NCBI GenBank assembly: GCA_020629335.1
Contig: JAHDDN010000027.1
Span: forward strand, 1-23,363
From: Chitinophagales bacterium
GTDB lineage: Bacteria > Bacteroidota > Bacteroidia > Chitinophagales > UBA2359
Direction of reading: 5' to 3'
DNA: 23,363 nt
In this document: piece by piece, positions 16,691 to 23,363 of the stretch
Layout of the letters: each line of letters opens with the position of its first letter
How positions within the stretch are numbered: position 1 is the first letter of the stretch
Program-made: the position numbers and the translations under genes
The notes under the pieces: generated by a model
Databases searched by the model: none
The model's input: the letters and a program-made list of their open reading frames with translations, nothing else
What the model was told of the DNA's origin: nothing

Positions 16691-18004
16691 ATGATGAGTA
16701 AAAATCATGGAATGAGAAAAGATATGTGGAACCTTATCAAAATGAGTTGCACACCTGGTCATATTTGTAATCTACGATTTAGCAATTTTTTTGGATACCT
16801 ATTTCAGCAAGGAAGTGTAAGTGAATATACGGAACAAGAGCTGATAGATTTATCTCTAAGAATGTCTGAGCATCCGACTCATCCAGAGCCTGATTTAGAT
16901 ACCCCCATTGGCTTTGCCTTTTTCGGTCAGTTTATAGATCATGATATTACCCTTGACGTGGTTACCTCCTTGGGAGAAGTGGCTGGAGACCCTTCTAAAT
17001 TGGAGAATTTAAGAACTCCGAAGTTAGACTTAGATTCTATTTATGGTAATGGCCCTGAAGCAAGTCCCTATCTTTACAGTGAAGATAAATTAATTTTAGG
17101 GACTGATAACAATCCACTTGATGTGCAAAGAAATAGATTAGGCACAGCGATAATTGGTGATCCACGAAATGATGAAAATTTATTTATTAGCCAAATGCAA
17201 AGTCTCTTTATTAGATTCCATAATTGGGTAGTAGATCAAGGTAAAACTTTTGAAGAAGCACGTGAATTTGTACGATGGACGTATCAAAAAATTGTAGTAG
17301 AAGAATTTCTTCCTGAAATTATCAGCGAAAATATCTTGAATCCTTATGTAGCAGCTTTCAAAAATGGACAATTACCAGGGCCAATTCCTTGGTCTTCTAA
17401 TATTGTTATGCCAATTGAGTTTTCAGCTGCGGCTTTTAGGTTTGGTCATTCACATATAAGACAAGATTATCAACTTAATGATACTGAATCAGGAAAGCTA
17501 TTTGACTTCTCAAGTTTCGAAGCGGTTCCTGAAACCAATAATATAGATTGGAAATACTTCTTTAATATTGATGGTAGTAGTTACCTAAAATGTAGACCAA
17601 TCAATACTAAATTGGCGTTCGAACTCTTTAATCTTCCATTTATAAGAGCAGGGCAAGCCAACTTAGCAGCCAGAAATTTAATCAGAGGACAACTAACATT
17701 TGGGCTGTTGAGTGGGGAAAGAATTGCGCAAGATGTATTTGGAGTAACCCCCATTCCAAAACACAAAGCTATTAAGGACTTAGGCTTAAACTCAACTCCA
17801 CTTTGGTTCTATATTCTTGCTGAAGGCGAACTCAATAATGGCAAATTAGGATTAGTAGGAGGAAGTATTGTAGCAGGAACCTTACTTCAAATGCTCCTTT
17901 CTGATAACGAATCATATATAAATCAGAATCCTCATTTTGACCCATTTCTACTCTTAAGAAGAAAAGAGTCAATAATGGGATCTATTGCAAGTATTGTTGG
18001 ATAA
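16691..18004 (+). CDS. Animal-type (cyclooxygenase-superfamily) haem peroxidase
   Basis: This 437-aa protein has the key blocks of the animal haem peroxidase family, aligned by motif to myeloperoxidase. The distal block is FGQFIDHD with Q80, D83 and H84. Catalytic Arg and haem-linking Glu are R159 and E162 in DPRNDEN. The block LFIRFHNWV follows. The proximal haem ligand is H253 in FRFGHSHIR. D83 and E162 match the residues that form ester bonds to haem, so covalent haem is expected. The family oxidises halides, thiocyanate or phenols with peroxide; the substrate here cannot be read. There is no signal peptide (MMSKNHGMRKDMW), unusual for a family often exported. It follows the peptidase gene after a 195-bp gap containing a long hairpin. 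Met1 or Met2 may be the start. Confidence 0.92.
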   Translation: MMSKNHGMRKDMWNLIKMSCTPGHICNLRFSNFFGYLFQQGSVSEYTEQELIDLSLRMSEHPTHPEPDLDTPIGFAFFGQFIDHDITLDVVTSLGEVAGDPSKLENLRTPKLDLDSIYGNGPEASPYLYSEDKLILGTDNNPLDVQRNRLGTAIIGDPRNDENLFISQMQSLFIRFHNWVVDQGKTFEEAREFVRWTYQKIVVEEFLPEIISENILNPYVAAFKNGQLPGPIPWSSNIVMPIEFSAAAFRFGHSHIRQDYQLNDTESGKLFDFSSFEAVPETNNIDWKYFFNIDGSSYLKCRPINTKLAFELFNLPFIRAGQANLAARNLIRGQLTFGLLSGERIAQDVFGVTPIPKHKAIKDLGLNSTPLWFYILAEGELNNGKLGLVGGSIVAGTLLQMLLSDNESYINQNPHFDPFLLLRRKESIMGSIASIVG

Positions 18005-18124
18005 TATTTAGTATCCCGTATACAAGAGGTGTCTCTTTAAAATTAGAGCTAAATAGAATAAGCATTAATAGAAACTATTCAAACAGGTTCCAGTGTTCCC
18101 CAATCGATCCCTAAGTAGCATTTA

Positions 18125-18203
18125 GGTTCAAGCTGCCTTTATCCTATGAATCAATGAAAGGTTTATTCTTTCAATATAAAAAGGATAAGTGGTAGTTTGA
18201 ACC
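18125..18203 (+). promoter_or_regulatory. Long intergenic hairpin with shared 13-mer, copy 2
   Basis: The left arm GGTTCAAGCTGCC plus TTTATCC (18125-18144) pairs with the right arm GGATAA...GGTAGTTTGAACC (18183-18203). The two differences inside the 13-bp outer stem are both G opposite T, which become G-U pairs in RNA, so structure appears preserved at RNA level. A nested TGAAAG/CTTTCA stem lies in the loop. It ends 29 bp before the ATG at 18233 and mirrors the hairpin ahead of the peroxidase gene. Confidence 0.65.
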
Positions 18204-18232
18204 TCCCTTAAAAATCATCAAAATTGTTCACC

Positions 18233-19027
18233 ATGAATAAGTATAAAAACATAACAGTAATTATAAGCATCATTTTACTGACAGGTTTTGTCGGTGGTAT
18301 AGGACGTTACTGTTCAAAAATTCCAGATGCAAGTCATTTAGAAATTACGACCCAAGAAGCGAAACTTGGTATGCAGACTGATAATGATTCCCAAGAATCC
18401 GTTGCCTTAATAGACTCCTTTTTATTTAAATGCTTGATTTTAGGAATTATCGCATCAGGAGTAATTCCCTTGTTCTTAAATATCATTTCTAGTGATTTGC
18501 TAAATTTTGATGACAATGATTTGAGGCCTAAGAAACTACTGATTTTTGCTAGCTTATGTCTCATCGCATCATTATATTCAGAAAGCTTTTTAGAACGTGC
18601 CTACTACTCAACCTTTAGTCAATTAAAGGACAAAGTAGAGAAGGTAGAGAAGAAATATGAAAAGGTAGAAAACAAAGTTGAGAACGTAGACTCAGTGGCC
18701 AAAGAAGCAAAGAAAAATGCTGACTTCGCTTTAGACACAGAAGTAGAAAATATTGGAAAAATGGAAATAAATACACAGGAAGCAAATAATAAAATTGACC
18801 AGCTATCCACCGATTTTAGCTTAGATGATGAAGAAAAGAAAATAGCTACAGAGATTATACACCAAAATGTAATCTATCAAAAAGATCTTATTCTAAAAAA
18901 TCCAAATGCAGCTAAGACATTAAAAGATTTAGAGGCTAAAGGAATATTAGAAAAGTACTCCACTAAAAAAGGCACCATCATTAAGATGAAGGAACCCAAT
19001 CAACTGAATCCTAATTATCAACCGTAA
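18233..19027 (+). CDS. Membrane/coiled-coil protein resembling YEATS-associated-helix proteins
   Basis: This 264-aa protein has three hydrophobic segments: about 7-24 (anchor or uncleaved signal), 62-86 (containing LGIIASGVIPLFLNIISSDLL) and 101-117. A long charged coiled coil follows (about 128-200, KVEKVEKKYEKVENKVENV). The C-terminal part (about 200-250) has a helix-helix-strand look near LKDLEAKGILEKYSTKKG and may be a small winged-helix-like domain. The two central helices recall proteins annotated as YEATS-associated helix-containing, which have been linked to bacterial conflict systems; this is from memory and needs a profile search. The ATG at 18233 is chosen over a TTG at 18224. The stop is 10 bp before the SGNH gene, so these two are co-transcribed. 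A membrane scaffold for the neighbouring enzymes is a plausible inference. Confidence 0.8.
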   Translation: MNKYKNITVIISIILLTGFVGGIGRYCSKIPDASHLEITTQEAKLGMQTDNDSQESVALIDSFLFKCLILGIIASGVIPLFLNIISSDLLNFDDNDLRPKKLLIFASLCLIASLYSESFLERAYYSTFSQLKDKVEKVEKKYEKVENKVENVDSVAKEAKKNADFALDTEVENIGKMEINTQEANNKIDQLSTDFSLDDEEKKIATEIIHQNVIYQKDLILKNPNAAKTLKDLEAKGILEKYSTKKGTIIKMKEPNQLNPNYQP

Positions 19028-19037
19028 AAATTTTATC

Positions 19038-20399
19038 ATGACAGCAAAAAATCAATCAACAAGCCCTAAGCTCAAAGCTCCCAAATTAAACTTCAATGAT
19101 CCTGAATTTTTAAGCAAAATCAAGGAACTCTTACTAAATGATATTGAAAATCTAAAATGGAATTATTTCGATATCGATTTAAATGCCATCATAAATGGAG
19201 ATGAAGTTTATGTTATTGAAGAAGCGATAGCTAAGTTCTTTAACAATATAGAAAGTAATGGCTTTGGTAAATACACTTTTTGTGGAACAGTTGAATTGAA
19301 AGAAGTCGTTAAAATCATTTTTACTCTGATAGATGCCAATCCTCAAATGCTGACTAGCGTCTTGAAGTCTTTATTTAAAAGTAATGAGATCTCCAATAAA
19401 TCGGAGTCGAATAAAGGCTTAATGGGAGTGCTTAACCTACTTAATCGCAAAGGGAGAAATAAAGAATTTAAGGGAAGAATCAGACATGGATTTCGAACAG
19501 ATCCAAATAATATAGTTATGCTTGCAGAAGGAGACTCTTGGTTTCAATTCCCAAAAGCTTGTATTGATCCTGTAACTGATATCATTGACTGGTTAATCGA
19601 GGATAAAAGATATGCCATCAAAAGTTTAGCGGCTGGTGGAGATTGGCTATCCAATATATTTTATGCAGGAGAATACATTGAAGAATTACCCAAACTAAGT
19701 CCAGATGTATTTTTGATCAGTGGAGGAGGAAATGACTTAATTGGCAATAATAGATTAGCAATTATGGTGGTCAACACCAAATTAGAAGGAAAAGTAGATT
19801 TGAAAAGTAATCGAGTTTGTGAACAATTGATGAAGTTAAGAGAAAAAAGTGCCGATTTAGAAATGAATAAATATAAAAGAGGATTAAGCTTTATTTCTGA
19901 AGAATTTTTTAAATTACTTAATTTATACTTCATTCAATATTTCGTTTTCCTTTATAATATTGCCAACCATGAAAAGTATCGAAATATGCTCATTATCACT
20001 CAAGGATATGACTATGCAATTCCTTATAATAAAGCAAGAGGAAAATGGCCAAGCTTTCACCGATTTGTGAACAATATGACCGATACTGGAAACTGGCTTT
20101 TTGAACCCTTAAGCCTAAAAGGAATTACCAATCCTGATGATCAAGCAGCAATCATTTATACCATGATCTATGAGTTCAACGAAATGCTCATTCAGTTAGC
20201 TAAATTCGATAAGCTGAAAAATGTATTTCACATAGATTGCCGAGGGTTTGCTAATGAAGAAGACTGGTTCGATGAATTACATCTTAAGTCTAAATGCTAC
20301 GAAAAAATAGCCAATGTATTCAAAGAGTGCATTGATGAAAACTTAGGAATGAAAAAAGATCCAGAAACGAAAGTTTATGTAGTCAAGAATAGAGTATAA
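19038..20399 (+). CDS. SGNH/GDSL-type hydrolase with a long N-terminal extension
   Basis: This 453-aa protein carries the SGNH blocks in order: GDSW with nucleophile S167, G201 in the AAGGDW block, GGND with N232, and DELH with D412 and H415. The catalytic triad and oxyanion residues are therefore all present. Such enzymes are esterases, lipases or acyl-group hydrolases; the substrate is unknown. Residues 1-150 are an unrecognised helical extension with no signal peptide. An insert between blocks III and V (about 250-340) carries hydrophobic helices (LNLYFIQYFVFLYNIA). The gene follows the membrane protein by 10 bp. It ends 61 bp before a convergent gene; no clear terminator hairpin is seen between them. 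Confidence 0.9.
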   Translation: MTAKNQSTSPKLKAPKLNFNDPEFLSKIKELLLNDIENLKWNYFDIDLNAIINGDEVYVIEEAIAKFFNNIESNGFGKYTFCGTVELKEVVKIIFTLIDANPQMLTSVLKSLFKSNEISNKSESNKGLMGVLNLLNRKGRNKEFKGRIRHGFRTDPNNIVMLAEGDSWFQFPKACIDPVTDIIDWLIEDKRYAIKSLAAGGDWLSNIFYAGEYIEELPKLSPDVFLISGGGNDLIGNNRLAIMVVNTKLEGKVDLKSNRVCEQLMKLREKSADLEMNKYKRGLSFISEEFFKLLNLYFIQYFVFLYNIANHEKYRNMLIITQGYDYAIPYNKARGKWPSFHRFVNNMTDTGNWLFEPLSLKGITNPDDQAAIIYTMIYEFNEMLIQLAKFDKLKNVFHIDCRGFANEEDWFDELHLKSKCYEKIANVFKECIDENLGMKKDPETKVYVVKNRV

Positions 20400-20460
20400 T
20401 ACACTTAACTACTTATTTAGAAATTGTTGCAGCTTATATCTTCAATTTTGGAGTTTGATT

Positions 20461-21279
20461 TTACATTCTACCAAACCCAAACAAGAAATCCACCACAGGA
20501 ATGACCATAAACTCAGAGCCATAAGGATAGCGGCCATGCGCCGCTGCTGCTCCAAATTTGATCCCAAATTTGCTGGACTTTCTCCAGAGGAAAAGGAGCT
20601 GGCTTTCGTAGACGAAATCATTGCTGTCGAAGTCTACTTTGTAGGCGGAGAAATCGGCTTCCAGATTTAGTCTGGGGTGGAGGTCTCGATTGAAATTGAT
20701 TCCAAAATAGATATTGGGCGTATTGTTGAGAGATAAAGTTCTGTTATATAAAAAGGGGATGTCAATATCTGGGAAGTTCTTTTCGGCGCTGCCCAATTGA
20801 AAGGTGGTGGCAATACCTAAGCGAAGAGTGAAGAAGTTAGCCTGCGTATTGAAGCCCAGGAGAAATTCATTTCTTAGACTGATCATTGCAGGGATTTGGC
20901 TTTCTTTAGGTAGAACACCTCCAGCACCTTCTCTGGCGATTAGGTTTAGATAAATGCTTGGATAATTGATCTTGTGTAAGCTTGCAAAACTCCATCCTTT
21001 TTGATGGTTGAGCCACTGTTTTTTTAAACCCAAATTTGGAGAAACGAAAAAGAATAAGGGTTGTATTTGCCATTCCATATTATTGCCTGCGCCTCGTTTT
21101 TTTACGCCTAAAAGCGGCCATACTTTACGGCCTTTTACTAAAGTATTGGTCGTTCGGTCAGGCCAAATTTTATGTTGGATTATTATTACGGTATCAACCA
21201 CGTTTCCTTGAGCAAAAGTCCTTTGTTGAGAAAAGCTCATTAGGAGCAATAGGATGATTAGGGAGATTGAATTTTTCAT
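20461..21279 (-). CDS. Probable outer-membrane β-barrel protein
   Basis: The 272-aa product starts with a clear signal peptide (MKNSISLIILLLLMSFS, cleavage probably after TFAQ). The mature part has alternating hydrophobic strands and many aromatic residues, such as NFFTLRLGIATTFQLG, NIYFGINFNRD and KFGIKFGAAAAHG. It ends with FLFGFGRM, similar to a small outer-membrane barrel. The family is not recognised. The ATG at 21279 is chosen over an in-frame start at 21318 because it gives a proper signal peptide and avoids overlap with the upstream gene, whose stop lies 32 bp away. It is the second gene of a leftward operon with the EEP-family lipoprotein. Confidence 0.8.
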   Translation of the reverse strand: MKNSISLIILLLLMSFSQQRTFAQGNVVDTVIIIQHKIWPDRTTNTLVKGRKVWPLLGVKKRGAGNNMEWQIQPLFFFVSPNLGLKKQWLNHQKGWSFASLHKINYPSIYLNLIAREGAGGVLPKESQIPAMISLRNEFLLGFNTQANFFTLRLGIATTFQLGSAEKNFPDIDIPFLYNRTLSLNNTPNIYFGINFNRDLHPRLNLEADFSAYKVDFDSNDFVYESQLLFLWRKSSKFGIKFGAAAAHGRYPYGSEFMVIPVVDFLFGFGRM

Positions 21280-21311
21280 ATCGAGCGGAATTAGGAATAA
21301 AAGATATAGGC

Positions 21312-22394
21312 TTACCAATTGAATACTGTGCCACTAAGTGGTGCGTGATCGGAGAGCGGCATGGTAGCCATCCCACCACGAGCTTCGTCAAGATGTACGA
21401 GGCCATCTTTAAAGTTAGCATTCGTAAACATAAAGTCTAACTTCCGATTCCAGAAGCCCTCCTTATTGGCGGTGAAGCTAAAGTAGTCGGCATTATTGGC
21501 TGCATAATCTTCTAATGAAATCAAAGGCTGATAATCATAGAATGGCAGCATGATTGCTGTTTCAGCGCTGAAGTCATTGGCACTAAATTCGGAGTCTTTT
21601 GGGCAGACATCATCTGAGAAATTATCTACTTGGTCTGAAGAGGGGGGAAGTGAATTAAAATCACCACCCAAAATGAAAGTTGCTCCATTAGCCTGCAATT
21701 CATCTGCTGCTGATTTGATTTCGGCTAATTGTTTGTCTTTGGTGCCATCTTTCGCAAATGCAGAAGTATGGGTGTTTAGCAATGTAATTGTTTGTCCTTG
21801 TGCATCCTTGATTTCAGCCTTTAAGATGTTTCGGCGGAGATAAAAATACTGTACGAAGCCGCTTTGTTCCTCAATTAATGGCAAGGCAGTTCGTTCGGCA
21901 TTATTGAGCGGGTAACGGGATAAGATAGCATTCCCAGAATTAATACGCCCAATGCCATCACTTGGGACATAATTGTTTTTCCATTGGGAGGCATAAACGG
22001 CATAATTAAATTCGGAATTATCCAGTAAGTATTGTAGTTGATCAATATAGCCAGACCTTTTGGCATTTATATCTATCTCTTGCAAATAGAGAATATCTAA
22101 ATTCATCTGATTGATCTTAGTGGCTAATCCTTCCAAATGTGTTTCAACCTCAGTTATTTCCATCAATGAGCGATCCCCATAACAATCAAAAAAGAAATCT
22201 AATCGCCCACCCGCAAACTTAATATTCCAACTGCCAACTGTTAAGGAGTCGGATGGGGAGCTTTGATCACTTTTGCTGCTTGCTTCATAGAATGTCACAG
22301 GCTCCTCTTCTGACTCAATGATGGCATCAAAGGGATCGAAGTTTTCGCAGGCGACACAAAATAGTAGGCTAAGTAGAAAGAGAGGCTTTTTCAT
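21312..22394 (-). CDS. Endonuclease/exonuclease/phosphatase-family lipoprotein
   Basis: This 360-aa protein has a lipoprotein signal (MKKPLFLLSLLFCVAC, lipidated C16). The EEP (DNase I-like) fold follows: WNIKF with N57, LQEID with metal-binding E106, NTHT with H209, GGDFNS with D245 and N247, RKLDFMF with D330, and SDHAPL with D349 and H350. All catalytic positions are present. These enzymes cleave phosphodiesters in nucleic acids, sphingomyelin or inositol phosphates; the extracytoplasmic location suggests scavenging. It heads a leftward operon and is divergent from the GNAT gene across a 120-bp AT-rich gap that must hold both promoters, though no convincing -7/-33 pair could be read there. 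Confidence 0.92.
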   Translation of the reverse strand: MKKPLFLLSLLFCVACENFDPFDAIIESEEEPVTFYEASSKSDQSSPSDSLTVGSWNIKFAGGRLDFFFDCYGDRSLMEITEVETHLEGLATKINQMNLDILYLQEIDINAKRSGYIDQLQYLLDNSEFNYAVYASQWKNNYVPSDGIGRINSGNAILSRYPLNNAERTALPLIEEQSGFVQYFYLRRNILKAEIKDAQGQTITLLNTHTSAFAKDGTKDKQLAEIKSAADELQANGATFILGGDFNSLPPSSDQVDNFSDDVCPKDSEFSANDFSAETAIMLPFYDYQPLISLEDYAANNADYFSFTANKEGFWNRKLDFMFTNANFKDGLVHLDEARGGMATMPLSDHAPLSGTVFNW

Positions 22395-22514
22395 GATTTG
22401 ATCGTTTATTAGTGGTAAATTAATTCTATTTATTTAAATTTCCTTAAACTTGCCCAAATTATTTTTTTGTAAAACTTGCTTAATGTATTTATATTGAACG
22501 AAAAAGTACAGCTT

Positions 22515-22937
22515 ATGAAATTTACAATTAACAAAGCGAGCAAAGAAGATGCACAAACGATTAATTCTTCTCTCGGAAAATATAATGCTGCTACCGTTCC
22601 TGCTGTTTTAGACTTTCATTGGAAAAATATTAACCTTGGAATTTATAATGAGCAAGAGGAATTAGTGGGTGGCATATTGGGTGGAGTAGGAGGCTGGGGC
22701 GGTTTGGAGATTAATATCCTTTGGGTACATGAAGATTATCGAGAGAAGGGACTTGGAGGACAGTTGCTGGAACGAATGGAAAAAGAGGGAAAGAAATTAG
22801 GGGCTTGGAAAGCACAGTTAGATACTTTCAGTTTCCAAGCAAAAGATTTCTACTTAAAGCAGGGCTATAAAATCTTTGGTACCCTCAAAGATTTCCCGAA
22901 AGGACATGAGCGATATTTTATGTTTAAAGATATTTAA
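22515..22937 (+). CDS. GNAT-family N-acetyltransferase
   Basis: The 140-aa protein has the GNAT acetyl-CoA-binding motif A, VHEDYREKGLGGQLL (R76-x-x-G79-x-G81), preceded by the strand EINILWV. The helix/strand QAKDFYLKQGYKIFGTL is typical of the C-terminal half. Length fits a single-domain GNAT. The acceptor substrate cannot be read. The ATG at 22515 is preferred over a TTG-started extension from 22476 because the domain begins at MKFTINKAS. It is divergent from the EEP lipoprotein gene. Confidence 0.9.
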   Translation: MKFTINKASKEDAQTINSSLGKYNAATVPAVLDFHWKNINLGIYNEQEELVGGILGGVGGWGGLEINILWVHEDYREKGLGGQLLERMEKEGKKLGAWKAQLDTFSFQAKDFYLKQGYKIFGTLKDFPKGHERYFMFKDI

Positions 22938-22939
22938 AT

Positions 22940-23130
22940 CTACTCTAACTAATTAAGTAGTTGAAGGTAATTATTCGTGCATTCTTGATGAGCTTATTTT
23001 TAGCTTAGGCAAGGCGGTTTTCGCCAGTAATAGCAGGGCTATTGCTAAGAAAAGCAACGCAGGATAAGCTAAAAAGAGGCCATCAGAACTGCCGAAATAA
23101 TTAACTTTAGCTACTTAACTACTAAAATAG
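22940..23130. repeat. Nested palindromic element of about 190 bp
   Basis: Outer arms are imperfectly inverted: left TTAAGTAG, then GTAATTATT and CG (22953-22976); right CGAAATAATTA, then CTACTTAA (23093-23118). Next inward are TGATG/CATCA (22986-23085) and a perfect 11-bp stem TTTTTAGCTTA/TAAGCTAAAAA. Inside are GGCG-GTTTT-CGCC and AATAGC-AGG-GCTATT hairpins. It begins three bases after the GNAT stop. The inner part resembles dispersed repeats in Bacteroidota (from memory). It could be a non-autonomous mobile repeat (MITE-like) or a structured RNA. The wider gap 22938-23363 holds this, a possible small ORF and a truncated dispersed repeat. Confidence 0.75.
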
Positions 23131-23138
23131 CTTGACGA

Positions 23139-23249
23139 ATGAACGCATCTGATCATTTAGAATCGCTAATCAAGCAAGTTGAATTCAACTTTAAATATTT
23201 GTTGGATTTAGTGATTGATATTGAAGAGCAAACTCTACTAATAGACTAA
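23139..23249 (+). CDS. Possible 36-aa acidic small protein
   Basis: An ATG-to-TAA frame encodes 36 residues, starting MNASDHLESLIKQVEFNFKY and ending in an acidic, Leu-rich LLDLVIDIEEQTLLID helix. It has no recognised family and no clear ribosome-binding site. It lies just outside the right arm of the palindromic element. Its amphipathic composition is more protein-like than the repeat-derived frames, but chance is possible. Confidence 0.3.
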   Translation: MNASDHLESLIKQVEFNFKYLLDLVIDIEEQTLLID

Positions 23250-23284
23250 TTACCAACATACCAATAAACTATAAAATGCGCAAA

Positions 23285-23363
23285 GGATGGAAGCGGTATG
23301 TGGCGTCCATACTGTGACTTACGGCGCTTAGTGATGCGATGGCTGGCTTTAGCAGACAAGCAG
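23285..23363 (+). repeat. Dispersed structured repeat, copy 3 (cut by window end)
   Basis: GGATGGAAGCGGTATGTGGC matches copy 1 at 2670-2690 and is followed by GTGACTTACGG, CTTAG, GGCTGGC and AGCAGACAAG in the same order. Intervening bases differ. The rest of the element lies beyond the window. Confidence 0.85.

Noticed and set aside
18224..18232. TTG start for the membrane/coiled-coil protein
   Set aside because: The ATG at 18233 gives a normal N-terminus (MNKYKNITVI) and leaves room after the hairpin for a leader.
1..23363. tRNA, rRNA or insertion-sequence transposase genes
   Set aside because: Both strands were read for cloverleaf ends, rRNA signatures and transposase motifs, and none was found; only repeat elements without their own genes are visible.

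Overview
The window comes from an AT-rich member of the Bacteroidota. The evidence is a LytS/LytTR two-component pair whose sensor has a periplasmic propeller, promoter -7 elements of the TAnnTTTG type, weak Shine-Dalgarno sites, and an EEP-family lipoprotein encoded next to an outer-membrane-barrel-like protein. Intergenic space is unusually rich in dispersed and tandem repeats, as in Saprospira-, Cytophaga- or Flammeovirga-type genomes. The genus cannot be fixed from the sequence alone.

Layout. (1) 1-8228 is a type I restriction locus: hsdS (501-1643), an unrecognised polytopic membrane protein (1773-2489), hsdR (3180-6638) and an unrecognised 479-aa protein (6789-8228). No hsdM is present; it presumably lies left of the window. 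Nearly every gap here holds 7- or 8-bp tandem repeats, a duplicated ~185-bp leader, or a copy of a ~300-bp dispersed element. (2) 8229-8998 is a 770-bp gap with two further hairpin repeat types and an inverted copy of the 300-bp element. (3) 8999-14106 encodes a LytTR response regulator and its likely partner, a 1016-aa propeller/Y_Y_Y/LytS-type histidine kinase. The pair is split by a decayed copy of the regulator's 3' end, a cluster of hairpins, and a 326-aa orphan gene. (4) 14303-20399 is the most interesting block: four same-strand genes encoding a metzincin-like zinc peptidase, an animal-type haem peroxidase with its haem-linking residues intact, a membrane/coiled-coil protein that resembles the YEATS-associated-helix proteins, and an SGNH hydrolase. 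The three enzymes have no visible export signal. Two intergenic gaps in the block carry a matching long hairpin with an identical 13-mer. (5) 20461-22394 is a leftward pair: an EEP-family lipoprotein phosphatase/nuclease followed by a signal-peptide-bearing barrel-like protein. (6) 22515-23363 holds a GNAT acetyltransferase, a ~190-bp nested palindromic element, a possible 36-aa ORF, and the start of a third copy of the 300-bp element.

How they may work together: hsdS and hsdR would act with an off-window HsdM as a DNA-modification barrier. The two-component system sits directly upstream of the peptidase/peroxidase/membrane/SGNH block on the same strand and could control it; this is inferred from position only. 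The block itself looks like an uncharacterised intracellular or membrane-tethered effector set, possibly a conflict/defence system. That reading rests on domain content and on the absence of export signals, not on direct evidence.
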